DNA of 64,000 nucleotides from Lycocorax pyrrhopterus obiensis (taxonomy: Eukaryota; Chordata; Aves; Passeriformes; Paradisaeidae): NCBI GenBank assembly GCA_014706295.1, contig JACSVZ010000003.1:897014-961013 (forward strand), in the 5' to 3' direction. The translations under genes and the position numbers were made by a program. Positions 1 to 13,530 of the stretch are shown piece after piece. The notes under the pieces are model-generated. The model was not told the origin of the DNA. It searched no databases and was given only the letters and a program-made list of their open reading frames with translations. The first letter of the stretch is position 1; each line of letters opens with the position of its first letter.

Positions 1-3000
1 TGGGACAAAGCAAACAGACTTCTCAGAAGAAGATGCTTTCCTTCACTCTTTGCAAAAGGCAATATTCAGTACTTGCTGCTCACACACCAGGCCAGAGCAC
101 GGAGTAACTGAGGCGAAACCATGGCCAGGGCTGGGCTCAAACACTGGGAAGGGAATCCTGGCACTGTGGAGCCAGACCAGGCTGCAAATACACCCCAGCT
201 CCATGCAGGAGCAATGGTTTGAACACCCTGCATCAAAAAGCTGCTTTACACCTGCTATTTTTCCCTCTCTGGAAATGAAACAGCCACCCAGGCTGGAAGG
301 CAGGTCTCCATCTTCAGAGCAATCTGACAGATTTGTTTTCTCTGCCTTTCCTGCAGGACACAAAGGGACATGCGGCTTGTGGCATCGTGCAGCCTTCAAA
401 AGCTTCCCACCACTGCAAATTAATTAATCTCAAGGAAGGAAGAGCACACCAAAACAAAGCAGGCTCTAAGCAGAAATGCTGCCTCCAGGGAAGTTCTGTT
501 GCCTCCTTCTCCTGCCTCCTCCATAAAATCCAGCTTCAAGTCCCAACAAGCAGCACTTTTAATGCTCTGAGCTGCACAAAGCAGCAGGGTACACGTGCTC
601 CAGAGCCAGAGCTGCCCCATCTCCTCCCAGTCCCTCCCCTGTGCACCTCTGTTCACCCCAATTTCCAGGACACTAATTTAATGAAGATTAACGAGTACCC
701 TCCAAACACACACCGTGCGCTATTTCTGGAAAAGAAGCATCACATCATTTTCATATTAAAGGAGCATTTCTCCCCACCCTGAGCACATGAAGTTGAAATG
801 CTGCTTAGCACTGGGTGCCTGTTCCATTAAGCCAGGGAAGTCACTCCAAGCTCCACTTAAAAAGGGGAACAACTCCGATTTTTCCATGGTTTTTCCCCAG
901 AAATAGCTGCATGTGCAAGACTGCTGTAGGGAGCTAAGAGGCTGCGGAGGTAGGGATAACACTTTCAATAACATCTGATGGTTTACCTTGTCAGAACAAG
1001 ATAAACACACAGCAGCTGATACATTAATATTGATCTTTGCCAAGTGTTTGTTGATGATCAATAGTATCACAAGCTGGCTATACATATTATGCTCCAAAGT
1101 TGACTGAAATTGCCAAAAAATTCATGGATTTCCCAGCATATAGCACAGGGGAGGGAAAAAAAGAACCAAGACCAGCTATTTATCAGCCAAGCTGTGTGTA
1201 ACCACAGATCTGAAACTCCTCATTGTCTAAGTGAGCTTAAGCCATTCTTGCACTGGTCCCAGATGCAAAGCAACTTAAGCTGTGCTTTATCAGGGTTAGA
1301 GAAGCTGCTGCACATCAGATCCTCAGCCTTAAATCCTCAGCCTTTAGGACTTTCTGTCCACTCCAGCATCATCTGGGGGCTTGCAGGGAGCATGACTTGG
1401 CTTTTAGGACGTCCTAGACCTTCTTCCCCTCCCTTTGACTCCATCCCAACTCTAACACTTCCAAAGGCTGCTGCACCTTGCACCATTACTAAACGGAGGA
1501 CTAAAGAACAGGAAATTCCCTAGATTTTTCCTCAAATTGCTTGCATATCCCCTTGCCTCAAAGGTACTTTGCTCTTTAGCCCACAGTCACCGGCCCAGTA
1601 CTGGGGTTATTGTCCAGGTTTGCCTCTTTCTGCTTGGAGAGGCAGGAATTTGCCCTCTTCCCCCAGTTCTGGATCAGTCCCACACTCAGCCACAGGGGAA
1701 AAAAAAAGTCTTTGCAATCTGCAACAACTTCATGATTTAGGACACAAAGCCTTGTTTGACTAAATCACTACACGGCAGCCCCGAGAATGCCTGTTGGGAA
1801 TACGCCAAATTCATATTTCTGTCATTTTGCCCATCCTGCATGTCCATATATCCGTTTATCCTCATTTCATTAGCAAATCGCCCCATCCATTTACTCAGCT
1901 ATTTGTCAGTGGGGCTGTCACTTTAATTACCTCTCTCTACATGGATTGCTATTATTTATCTGTCTTGTTTGCAGTGCAGCAGCCACCAAAACACATCCCT
2001 CCCTGAGCACAGACACTGATGTTATCGGGGAGCCTGACCCAGGGAGCAAAGCTCTTAGGAAGACAAACTGTTTCCAAGCACATTTGTGAATTTTCCCGTC
2101 TCCTCGAGAACTAACAGCGGTGACATCCCTGGAAAGTCATCCAGCACCACCCCCTGAACAGTGAAGGGGTTTAAACCCTGCAGGGCAGACACTGCAGTGG
2201 GGTCTGGCATGGGTATCCAAAACCATTGCAATCCGTGGACACACACCTGAAGCGGCATGGGTGTCACAAAGCATTGGAATTTTGCAGGATTTGGGTCCAT
2301 CTCCACCTGCACAGACCCTCTAGCTGAGTTTTTTCTCAAACATATCTGTAGGATTTGTTGTGACACTGCAAGGATGTCCATTGCCCCGTGGAATGAAACC
2401 CTCTGAAAATGTCCTGCACATTAACTCTGCCGCAACTCTTTCCCTACATGTTCTACTCTATCCCGGTCTCTGGGAGATTTTTGAAGAAATCTGACAGAAT
2501 TTTTCCTAAAATGAGTAGTTTTCTTGGTAGAAACCTGCTGGAAAGGCTTCATAGGGGGTCCTTTGGGCACCTTTGTGCGCAGGGACTGGCAGCCACACTT
2601 GGGTTAGGGGGATATGGGGAAACCCTATTCCCTTCTCCAGGGAAGGGACCTTTTTTCCAGCATCTCTGACAGGGTTAATCTGTGCTGGGGCACCAGGTGG
2701 AGGAGCAGCTCCTCATCCACATGGCCTATTCAGTCAGACTCGCTTCCGAAGGCAGCACCACCATCCCGCTGCCTGCCTGGGGTGCTTTTCTGTCTGCTCA
2801 CCACACACGTGAGCCCGACTCAGAGCTGCTGACCGGGACCAGGACTGTGGGTGAGCAGTGGGGAGAGCAGAGCCATTCCCAGCAGCTCACTGCAGCCGCG
2901 GTCAGCCCACGGGCCTCAGCTCGCGGAGCCACGCACAGCACCAGCTGGAGGCTGCACACCCCTCAGGCCCCAGCTGGAAGCCACAGGCGTGCACAAACCC

Positions 3001-3510
3001 GCTGCCTCCACCCTTTAAAGCGCAGTTTGTAACACAGCCCCCCTAAGCCCCGCTGCAGCAGCCGGGCCCAGGGTGAGAACAGCAGCCGGGCTCGAGCTAG
3101 AGCCGTCCATGGCCTACAGCCGGCAGGCTCGGCAGGGCCCACGCGGCTTTCCCGCTGTGTTTTCCCAGCCTCCAGCGCTCTGTGGTTCCTCCTGCAGCGC
3201 TCACACGCCCGCCCAGCCCACACGTTTCTGCACAGATCTCCTGGAGTCCCACAGCTGTCCTGCCTCCCTTTTCCTGTGTCGACACCGGCTGTGTCAGCGC
3301 CTCGCGCCCCCGGGGCCCTGCTGTGGACATGGCCACGTTTTCTAAGTGTTCTTTTCTTCTGGGGTTGTCCCCCCTCAGCCAGACCTGGCCCCTAATGCGC
3401 CCCACAAAAAACAAGGCCGGTACAAGAAACCTCCAGCTGCTCTTGCTGCTGAGGGTGCAGCAGCTCTATAAAAAATAGTGGAAGATGTCCCTTAAATCTG
3501 GCGGAAGTCT
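1..3510. other. Intergenic, no gene seen
   Basis: No coding family text on either strand, and no transposon recognised. The part 2680-3350 is GC-richer. The AT-balanced 1740-2010 is listed as a candidate conserved element. Confidence 0.6.
1740..2010. promoter_or_regulatory. Candidate conserved non-coding element
   Basis: AT-rich, repeat-free block with TTCATTAGCAAATCGCC, CACTTTAATTACCTC and a GCTATTATTTATCTG stretch. It is downstream of TBX3, on the side facing TBX5 in other vertebrates, where shared enhancers of the two genes are expected. Called by motif content. Confidence 0.35.
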
Positions 3511-3514
3511 AGAA

Positions 3515-3592
3515 GGTGTCCCTTGGCAAGGGAGCTGGAACTAAATTAGCTTTGAGGTCCCTTCCAACCCAAACAATTCCATGATTCCGTCT
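3515..3592 (+). mobile_element. CR1 LINE 3' fragment
   Basis: Runs from AAGGTGTCCCTTGGCAAGGG through GAGGTCCCTTCCAACCCAAA to CCATGATTC, the standard avian CR1 3' end. Only about 80 bp remain (5'-truncated). Confidence 0.85.
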
Positions 3593-3599
3593 CAGCAGG

Positions 3600-6500
3600 T
3601 ATCAACAGCGCGTTTTCTTCTCCCTGTGATCTCTGGGAGGGAAACACTTAAAACGGGAGGACTCCTGGAAATGCCATCCCCTTCACAAGCTCATCCAGCC
3701 CCTTAGGACAAGCCTAAGGGCTCAAAGCAGAGACCAAAGGCCACAAGAACGAGTCTGTCACAGGAACTGCCGAGATCAAGGGCACAGCCAGTGTCTGAGG
3801 CCCTTCAGAAGGTGGGAAGTCCTCGCTGAAAGAAATGCTAAGCACGATCTTTAAGGCACGGAGGAGTGACAAGCTCCCCTCGGAGGAGCAGAGGATTTCA
3901 CGGGATCTTTTCCCGAGAGGTACATGCATGGGTGGAGGCTGAGAAAGAAAACCCTCAGCCCTGGAACAGGGGAGTACTGCCAGTTGTGATGGGTTTGTGA
4001 TAAGCTAAGAAACACCCATAAGCATTCAACTTCAAAAGCAGGGAAAGGAGGAGGGGAGCTGCAGAGTCAAACGCCCGGGGCAGCCCATTTTCAGCCAGCG
4101 TAAGGAGCCTATTTTTAGAAAACCTGGCTACACCTACGGGAGCACTAAGGCTGGAAAGGAATTCTTCATTTTAATAGCCCCCTTCTCCACACCACTGTAC
4201 AGGTGGCTTTTCTACAAGAGCCACTCCGACCTCTGTCCCCAGGGAAAGCTGTCTGCAACACATTCCCCCCAAATGAAAAGAAAAATAATCAATAGGCATT
4301 ATTGACAAAAGGCATTATTTCCAAAAAGCTGTTCCAAATGTAAGATGCAGACAAGGCCTCTGCTTTCCTCTGTACAACAGATTCCTGCCCACTTCCCATC
4401 CGCTGTGGTGCTTTGCATTAGCCTGTGGGAAAAACAGCCAGAATTCCCAACGGAGACCTCCAGCTACGACCTGCCATGGGAGACACAGCCCAGGTGGGAA
4501 ACCTGTTCATGGAAAATAGGCACATGAGACACCTGAACTGCAACTCCTGCACCAGCTGCTTCAGGGGCCCTGCAAGGTGAATGAGGATCGGATCCAAACA
4601 GGCATTTTCAGACCCTTCTTCTTATAAAGGACCCATCAGCTGCAAAGGTTACAAGCCAAAAGCACATTCTCTGCTCATTCCGTTCAGTATTCCAGCTTTC
4701 TATGGGATGAAGGGTACAGGGAGGGCCATGGCTTGGTTTGGGGTTAAGGTGCTTGCCTTTGTCTTGTGTTTGCTTCCAGCTCAGAGGGACAAGACAAAGC
4801 AGTGGTAAAAAAAACAGAGCCAGGTTACCCACCCCAATTTTGACCATTTTCAGCTGTTTGAGCGTAATGAGAATTTGGCCAAAGGGTTGAACTGTAGGAC
4901 ACAGCAGAGATGGTGCCCAGAGTCCCCAGAGCCTGAGCCTGGCATCCCCTTCCTCCTGCCAGGACTGTCACCAGCTGAGAGCATGCAGCCAACATCCCTC
5001 CACTGGCCAGCAATGGAAAACAGCAGGATGCCACAAGTCTTTTTCTTCAATAAGATGTCCCTCTCATTCCAAAAGCCAATATCTTAAGTTAAAAAACCCA
5101 AAACACAGTGAACCTGCCAGTGATCCTCTTTCCCTGCACCTATCAACTGTTAGCTCAGTGCCAGAGCCTCCAGAACATGAGCACATGCTCCTGAAAATGA
5201 GCTGCCTTGAACACTGTTTCCAATCCTTCTCTTGGAGCTAATCAGGAGAAATTCCAGTCAGTAAAGCTGGATTTCACACTTCAAAACCCAACCCAAACTG
5301 ATATTGGTTTGCACCTTTATCCAGGAATTTGCCAAATGGCCCCCAAGAATCCCAGAATCTCCTCAGCAGGAGCTGTCACAGAGAGGTCAGTGAGATTCAG
5401 AAATTGTATGGATAATTTATCTGAGAGTCTTTGCAAACATCCCCAGTGGTTCAGAAGAGCTGCCAGCCCCAGATGCTTTGGGTTTGTAGCCACCAGCTCA
5501 GTGGAGAAATTGTTTGAGGGCTTAACTCTCTCATCTCTCTGGGACAAATTTTTTTCCAGGTGACTTTTAATTTCTGCTGCTGCCAGAAGACAACTGACCC
5601 AAAATCCACACACCAGTCCAAGGTGGCACTGCTCCACCCCACACCCTCAACATTGCTCCATGTTTCCCATTTCCAAAATTTGTGTTTAAAAAGCCCTCAA
5701 AATAAACATTTGCAAAAAAAAACTAAGCTGCTGTTCCCTGTCCTTCATACAGTTGGTGAAGGTAGAGGTGCGGTGACGGCGGAGGAGGTAAATGAGAAAT
5801 AAAAACCACTCATTTTTCTTCCCAGCTTTGTCATCAAAACCAGTCTGGAACCAATCTGTCCACCACAAAGGAGCAGGACATTTTCTCCCCCTCCAAGGGA
5901 AACATTCTCCAGAAAATTTCCGCCTGTTCAAACATCCCAAGATGGCAAAGAGAAATCTTCTCTTGAAAGCCTGGCAGCATCTGCCCTCCTGCTTTTAAAT
6001 GAGCATTGTGGTTTCACCTCAGCATTTTCTTGTTTGCATGCTAGACACACACACTTGGATGGCATCGTGTTTCCCAGCTGAAGCCAACCACATCCCTGCA
6101 CCTGCATAGCCAACAGCAACAGGAGAAGTCTTCAGCAGCAGTTCAGATAGAGATCTATTCAAGCAGCTTTATTGATGTTAATGCAGTTACCTGGGATTTA
6201 CACACACGTAAATCAGAGCACAGGTGGATGATGAATTCCTGCAACTGGCAACAATGTGGGGAAGGCCAGTTGCACCCCTGGTGTAACAGTGCTGCTGTCA
6301 GAAGCCGTGCACCAAGCAGCAGCTGTGTTCATAAGGCACCTTAATCACGCAAATCAGTTTATTGCAAATAAATCTGCGAATTCTCACAGCAGCCCTTGCT
6401 AGCTCCACCTTTGGGCCCCCACTACAGACTGATTGTGATGCAAGTTTAGTGCTTTAAAACAACATTTTCAGGCTTGGACATGGCAGGCACTTGGGCATGG

Positions 6501-6784
6501 CCACCTCATCTCTTACAAAGCCTTCACCTTTGGACAGGCATCATTTTGAAGCCACAGCAGGAGCTGTTTGGGGAAGTATAACCCAAACTGGCCTTCCAGA
6601 CAAGCCTGTTGGTCTGACTGGGGCAGCTGCAGAGGGGTTTCAGTCAGGGACAAGCCAAGGGTTGTGGTGCTCCTGTGCTCATGCCTCCGCACACTGTCTG
6701 GGAATCAGGACACTTGTCCGTTGCACTTTAAGCTTTTGCCCTTCAACCCACTTCCTCAGGGTCCCCAAAATCCTTAAAAAGGGG
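3600..6784. other. Intergenic, no gene seen
   Basis: Ordinary intergenic DNA. The AT-rich patch 4265-4340 has TAATCAATAGGCATTATTG, and 6150-6200 and 6330-6380 are AT-rich. No coding text and no further repeat recognised. Confidence 0.6.
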
Positions 6785-6787
6785 TGA

Positions 6788-6866
6788 CAGTGGCAGTGCT
6801 GGGTTGATGGTTGGACTTGATGATCTTAAAGGTGTCTTCCAGCCTTGGGGATTCTGTGATTTTAAG
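6788..6866 (+). mobile_element. CR1 LINE 3' fragment
   Basis: Contains GGTTGGACTTGATGATCTTA, AAGGTGTCTTCCAGCC and GATTCTGTGATTT, matching the CR1 3' terminus including its ATTCTRTGATT end. Diverged and 5'-truncated. Confidence 0.85.
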
Positions 6867-6869
6867 TTC

Positions 6870-9237
6870 CTCAGTGTTTTCTCCCCTTTGCAGAGCTCTA
6901 TAACATCACCCCGGTTTCCTGTATGGCCAGAGAAGCAAGGAAGTTTGCTTCCAGTAGGGATCACCAGCACCCAAGGGATGAGCAGGAGCTGACTGATGCT
7001 CTCAAAGACCAGTTATCCAGGGAATCCTGAGGGTAGGGATGAGCTAAGCAGCACAGACAAGGAGCTGTGAAGGTCAGATATACAGGAGAGACGGTAAATG
7101 GCCAAAACACAGCTTCTACCCCTGGATTTAGGGCACAAGTCTGAGTCTTACAGCAAGACTTGGAAGTCAGACACTCAAGCAGGTCAGTTAGAGTCACATC
7201 TCTGAACAGATCACAGAAATCTGGGTTGTTGTGGGAATCTCAGGTTCTCAGCCCCTCCAAATTCATGGGCAGGTGGCCTCAAGGTGTCCCTGCTTCCCCA
7301 CCTGGCCACCAGGGTGTAACCCACACCCAGAGACCACCACACGCTCCCTGGGCTTAACCTCTTGTTCCATATTCATTGTTTGCCACCCTGCCATGACTAA
7401 TCTGGATTTACAACCCGGAAAGCGGCAGGGAAAAGGATCTGATCAAAAGGATGATCCTCACAGCCAGAAAACAAGACAGAGCTGTGTAGCCAGTTGTTCC
7501 AGGACACTTAATCCATCAAGCCTTTGCCATTCTACCCTCGGGCTTAGGCTGAGTCAGTTGTGATTTGCTTAAAACCATGAGAATTCCCTCCTCCTCTCCA
7601 AAAAAAAAAAAAAAAAAAAAAGAAAAGCCAGTTATAAAGTTTGTCAAGAAGTGGGGGGGAAATTCAGGGACTCACACTACACTTTTACATTCTGAGTCAG
7701 TGGCTGGTGAGCAGCCAGCTGGCAGCTCTCCATCCAAGGTATCTCCAAGCTTCTGAAAGCCAAAGCAAACACTTGGTTTTATCTAAAAAAGTCTTTAGCA
7801 TTCAGCTGGGTAAATTTGTCCTTTTGCTGCCAGTTACACCTCAGGTGCAGGACCCTGAGGCCCACAGAAGTGAGACTCGACATCTTTTGGGGCTACAGAA
7901 ACACCTGGGCTAAGCCTTGTTGCAGGATCACTCTCCTGGCTGGCAGAAGGAGGAATTTTGGGTGCAAACAGTTGTTTCAAAGAGGGGAAACAGAGGTATC
8001 ACAGCAGAGGCTGTGCCAGCAGCAGCCCTGACACTCTCCTTTTATCTCATAAAGAGACCAAGAGGAAATTCCCAGTTCAGAAGCTGCTCAAGTGCCCTGG
8101 TAAACAAGGCTTTATCCTCCTTCTATCCCATAAATCCAAACCTTTTCCATTTTGGGTCAATCACTTCCTCCAGCACCAAGATCCAGATTTTGCCAAGACT
8201 TTTTTCCCATTCCCAGGAGCAGAGAATTTCCCTTGGCCTCTAGATCTAACATGAGCTGGGCTCAACCTTTCTCCGCTGTTTTCCACCCTTTGAAAATGAT
8301 CCAATATCCCGCAGACTCAGAGGTTTTCCATTGGTTTTACTGAGTTCTGGATATGGCCTTAGAGATGTTTTCTTGTTTTTTCCCCAGCAGAAGTCAGAAC
8401 CACTTTGCTGTGGTTTTACAAGAGCCAGCTGGAGGAAAGGTTGGATAACCAGACATCCCCAAACCCAGGGAAGTCAAAAGAAATCCCAATCATGGGCTTT
8501 TATGCCAAGTTATTCCTTACAACTTCCATTTTTTTCAGGAAAGGGCTGCCTGTCAGCCAGAAGTTCCTTTCCTCTTTATCTAATGATCAAGTTCCCTTTA
8601 CAAGACGACTCAAAGACACCGACCAGATGTGCATTTTAACTGCAACTTCATGGGGAAAAATAAAAGAATTACTACAGAAGTATCAGGCAGGAAAACTGCT
8701 TATTTTGCAAAGTGGGATCAGTCTTTCCTCAGCTGCAGCCTTCTAGATCATGTTCACCTTGAGCCTGGCTTTAGCTGAAGATTGAACAACAATCTGAGAT
8801 AAGTAGGCTGCATTTCCAGCCGAGATTTCCTAGAGCAGCAGGAAACATGAACACCTCACAACATCCCCAGAATCCCTTCAGATTCCTTCGCAATATGAGA
8901 CAGAAACAGATCCAGCACAGCTGCACACCAAGCAGGCAGAATTTCAGCAGTCTCAAAGCAACGGTGCCCACAAACCTGAAACAGAATATTGGTTTGCATC
9001 ACACTTACAGGAGGAACTCCTCTTGTCTCTTCCCCACAGAGAATAACTCTGAGAGGAAATGAAACCTTTAGTCACCAGACCAAACAAAACTGATTTTAGA
9101 GTGGGCATTCAGGATTTTGTAGGTCAAGGGGAGGAAAAAACCCCCTCAGTCTCCTTATAAGCATCTCACAGATGCCATCACTGAGAGAAAAAAATAATTA
9201 TGTAAGACTTGAGCCAAAAACTATAATGGAATAATAA
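6870..9237. other. Intergenic, no gene seen
   Basis: No coding family text. A 22-base A run at 7600-7621 could be the tail of an unidentified retroposed insertion, but the sequence before it is not a recognised SINE or processed gene. Confidence 0.55.
7600..7621 (+). repeat. Poly(A) run
   Basis: Uninterrupted A homopolymer of about 22 bases. No family could be recognised upstream of it. Confidence 0.8.
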
Positions 9238-9312
9238 GATCAATAGAATAGTTTGGGTTGGAAGGGTCCTTAAAGATCCTTCAGTTCCAGCCCTTCTGCC
9301 ATGGGCCAGGTA
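9238..9312 (-). mobile_element. CR1 LINE 3' fragment, inverted
   Basis: AGAATAGTTTGGGTTGGAAG, then CCTTAAAGATCCTTCAGTTC and CTGCCATGGGC are the reverse complement of the CR1 3' end. About 75 bp. Confidence 0.88.
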
Positions 9313-9319
9313 AGAGATT

Positions 9320-10430
9320 CACCTGAATTCTTTGCTCTTCTCTGGATCCAGAGATTGTTACCAGCCAGGCCTTTTCTCTGACTTCCTCCACCTTCTGGAC
9401 AAGCTCACACACTTCCCCACCATAACAGGGCAAGATTTAGACCAACTTACTCCAAAAGTTACAGGCCACTTGAAAAACCTGCCCTAACACAAGTCTATTA
9501 TTGTACACCCTGTTTACTTAAATTCATTGCCCAGCCTGGGAGACTTCGCACAAGGAGATTTACAGCTCAAGTTAATAGAGCAAAATGTAAAACTGCTGGC
9601 TTTTGGCTGAGGCTGCAAGCAAGGGACAGGCACAGGGTGTGACTGGGGGTGTTTTCACAGGGCCACTGACACAGAATGTGTTTTCAGGGAGTATTTGTTT
9701 TAAATAAGGAAAGTTTATACAGCTTGAGAAAATTATTGGGAAGGAAATTAAATCTCGTTCTGGTGCTCTTCCGTCTCACTTTGACACTCGGAGCTCTCCT
9801 CCCTCCCCCAGGGCTTGGTGAGGGCAAGTTTCACTTGCAGAACATTGCCTTCCTCGTGCATTCTGATTTACAGCCAGCTCGTGGACCAGCCTTCTGCACC
9901 CACTGCAGGGGAGAAGGGGCAGGCAAGGCCCATTTTCCCCCTGCCCTGACCCCAGGCTGCAGTTTGGGGGCACAGGGATGCAGTACATGGAGCTTGGGTT
10001 CATCCCACCCTGAGCAATCTGCAAATGGATGGGTGGGACCTGCAGTTGGGATCCACCAGGCAAGACTCCCTCGGTGAAGAGGGGCTGGGAGGCACCAGCT
10101 TTCCTCCACAGCTGCTCCAGAAGCAGCGGGAATGGGAACAGCTCTGCTGAGGGAAGCGTGGCACTGGCAGCGCTGCTGGCAGGGAGCAGCATTCCTTCCT
10201 CCAGCCCAGGCACGGCACGGGGCCAGCACAGCCTGTTCCTGTCCTGCCCCAGACCTCCCCACCCCAGTGAGCCAAAGCACAACATGAGGCACAAACAGCC
10301 GTGGAGCAGGGGCCTGGCAGCATCTAAAGGTCTTCTCATTTCTATCGTCCCAAGAGTTTCCTCTCCATCCTACTGTGGAATTTCCAAGGGCTTCCATGAC
10401 TTTTCACAAGGGCCTGGAATGCCAGGACAA
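9320..10430. other. Intergenic, no gene seen
   Basis: GC rises towards 10000-10300, giving long overlapping open frames without any recognisable protein text. No other repeat seen. Confidence 0.6.
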
Positions 10431-10435
10431 GGGGG

Positions 10436-10692
10436 AATGGCTTCCCACTGCCAGAGGGCAGCATTAGATCGGATATTAGGAAGGAATTGTTCCCTGGGAG
10501 GGTGGGGAGGCCCTGGCACAGGGTGCCCAGAGAAGCTGTGGCTGCCCCTGGATCCCTGGCAGTGCCCAAGGCCAGGTTGGACGGGGCTTGGAGCAGCCTG
10601 GGACAGTGGGAGGTGTCCCTGTCCACAGCAGGGGGATGGAAAGGGATGAGCTTTAAGATTCCTTCCAACCTAAACCATTCTATGGCTCCATG
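10436..10692 (+). mobile_element. CR1 LINE 3' fragment (longest in window)
   Basis: About 255 bp of CR1 3' sequence. It has the end of ORF2/3' UTR text (CCAGAGGGCAGCATTAGATC, GGCACAGGGTGCCCAGAGAA, GGCCAGGTTGGACGGGGCTT) and the terminal CCTTCCAACCTAAACCATTC followed by TATGGCTCC. 5'-truncated and non-functional. Confidence 0.93.
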
Positions 10693-10699
10693 AAGATGG

Positions 10700-13040
10700 C
10701 GGTACAGATTTGGACACTGGACACCAGTTCCCATCACTCTGGTCCTGTAGGCTGGGAGTGACACAGGCTAAAAGGAGCCATTTGAGGCTCCAACGACCCC
10801 AAGTTCCTCCGGGTACAGCCATCCAACACTATTCTCCATTCCAAAGGGCCCACTGAATCCCCACTTCCCCCTCCTGCATCCATCACGCACCACAGATGCT
10901 CCCAAATCCCCCACATTGCTAAAAGGCCTGAAATTCAAGACACCAAAAGCCTCAAGATGCACCTGTAGTCAGCTGGATGAATTCCTAGCACACATCCTCC
11001 ACAGCTCCTGGATCACAAGGGATCCAAACCTACCACTGCTGCCACTTAATCAACTCAGCAAGTCTGGGAATAAAATCCTCAGGGATATGTTTGTAGGTTC
11101 AGTTCCCTGCTCCCACAAAACCAGCGATCGGAGCAACCATTCAAGCGCCTCAGCGGGGCCTGCACCCCACAGAACAGGTTCAGCTTGACTCCAAGTGCTC
11201 AGGAGTCATTCCTGCTCCCTTCTGCATTTCCCCTTCCAGAAATTCCTCCTCCCACAGGTAAAACAATCCTGGCTGAGCTCATCAGCAGGTGTCAGGCAGG
11301 GCACTGCCCTTCCCGTCGCACACAGCAGCAGAGACAGATTGACTCAGCAGGTCCTTGCCATGCTTCAGCTGGAACTAAACCTCCCTGACAGAAACACAGC
11401 AAAGTCCAGCACATCCCAGCCTTGCTCAATCCCCAGCCAAAAGGGCTCATAGCAGGTTTCAGTTTACCTGTCAGAAGGAATCTACTCAGTGAACAGCTAT
11501 TTTTACAGGATGCTTTCTAGAAACAGGGCTGGGAGGGAAAAAAAAGCTCTGTGTTGATATTTAAGGATGAGGAGGGGCAAGATGAAGATTTTCAGGGAAA
11601 AGCTTCTGACTACAGAGGTCAGGTGTGTCAGCCTTGTCCATCCCTTTCTGAGCCACGCTTATCTGGATTTATCCACGGCTACCCAGGGACACTTCCTAGC
11701 AGGGGTTATTTCAGCTCACACTGGTTATTACCAAGACCAAAAAAAAGGGATATTTGTGGCTCAAATCTGCATGGAATGTCCCAAACTGAGTAAATTCAGT
11801 TGTGTCAGTTCAAACACAGGGATAGAAACCTGCACTTCACACTCGAAAGACCTGAGCTCTGTCCTGACAGCCGATGGCCACAGAACTCCAGCTTGTCCCA
11901 AGGTTTTCAGCTGAAGGTTGGTTTGTTCCTTAAATCCAGGGGTCTTGTGGAAGAGCCACATCTTCCCTCTTTGACCAGCTCCTGAATCAAACTGCTCCTA
12001 AGAACACTGTAATTCCCTCCTGTGCCCCACCAATCCCTGCTGGCATCAGTAGTCACAACAGAGGGGCTTTTGTGTGTCCTTCAAAAAGCAAAGTCCCAGA
12101 AGGGACCTCAGTCACTGCTCTGAAAGCCAGGAGGCAGCAGCGCCTTGTAAATTCAAACAATGGATGGCACAGGGTTTTCTCAGAGTGCTTGAAGCCTGAT
12201 GAGTAATTAACTCTGACACCCTTACGTGTTATTAATCCCACTAAACAGGGGAGGAAACCTAGAAAGGAAACCAGACAAGCCCTTGGACTCATCCCAGTTT
12301 GCCTCAGGAGCAAAGCTCGGCTTGGAAGAGCAGTGCTGCTCGCCTGGGGCCCCACAAGAATTCCATATCAGAGAGAAGAGGGACACAGCCTCCCTGTCTG
12401 CAGGAGAGCAGGTACTTCCCCGGCCGGCGGCAAGGTGCGAGGCAGGGCAGCAGCCGGGGCAGCCCGAGGGGAGCCTGCCCTGCAGCTCTCCCTGGCAGTG
12501 CTCACCCCTGCCTGCAGCACTGCAAAGCCTCCCAGAGCTCATTCCAGAGCAGATTTGTGCCAGCACAGCCCAGAAAGCTGTGGCTTGGTGGCAGCTCCAG
12601 CCAGCTCCTTCCCTGGCTGTGCTTCCCCTCCCAGGCTGGCTCATACAGCAGCCATCACCTCCTGAAGGGCCACCAGGCCAGGCTCAGGCTGTGGCAAGGC
12701 CCAGCACTGGTTTTCAGCTCCCCAGGTTAGCAATTTTTCCTATCTCCTCCATCAGAGAAGCTCCATTCATTAAATCCTCCACAGGAGCTCATCAGCACAC
12801 CAGAGAGAAGCGCTGGAACCATCCACAGCCTCTCAGCCCTGCTGCTTCCCACAGGCTCAGGTTTGCAGTACGAGCCCCAGCACGCTGCAGGCCCTACAGT
12901 CCCCTCCTACCCCATGTGCCCCTTGGAACTGAGCAGGGGTACCACCTTTCCTTCCAGAGGACCTGGAGTTTTATGTACCCAGACCTAAATACCAGTGATC
13001 CTACATCCAGCTGAAGTAGCGACAGTAACCAGAACAAGGA
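10700..13040. other. Intergenic, no gene seen
   Basis: Mixed composition. The GC-richer 12290-12720 gives long open frames on both strands with no family text. No further repeat recognised. Confidence 0.6.
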
Positions 13041-13044
13041 ACCG

Positions 13045-13147
13045 CAGGATGGTTTGGGTTGGAAACGACCTTAAACACCACTTAGTTCCAACCCCCTTGC
13101 CATGGGCTGCTCCAGGCCCCATCCAACCTGGCCTTTGACACTTTGTG
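13045..13147 (-). mobile_element. CR1 LINE 3' fragment, inverted
   Basis: AGGATGGTTTGGGTTGGAAA, CGACCTTAAACACCACTTAG, then CCTTGCCATGGGCTGCTCCA and CCATCCAACCTGGCCTTTGA are CR1 in reverse. This is the last recognisable transposon going rightwards before TBX3. Confidence 0.92.
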
Positions 13148-13530
13148 TCCCCCTCTAAAGCTAAGGCTTCTTTGCACAGTGGGGGAAAGGAAAGGCACCT
13201 GCATCCCAGACACAAGACAGTCCCCTGAAGAGCCCACACCCAAATCCCTGAGCCCAAATCCCAGCACCCAAGCCAGCAGACCCCAGGGGTTTGCTCAGCA
13301 CAGGGTTGATTCCGTCATTTATCCCAACATGTGACTTTGGGTATGGCTGCCAGGTCAGTTGTAGATGGAAGGGGACATTCGTGGGCTACCGGGGCTCCAA
13401 GAAATCTGGTTAATTCTCCAACCTGATAAGGACGCTCAGATACACAACCTCTGCAGGTTAGAGTGACCTGGGCGTGCCAGGTTTGCTGGGCTGTCACCCA
13501 TTCCACCGATGGGTGCCAAGCCAGGGCACA

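Noticed and set aside
7600..7621. Poly(A) tail of a processed pseudogene
   Set aside because: No coding or SINE-like text precedes it, and no target-site duplication was seen.
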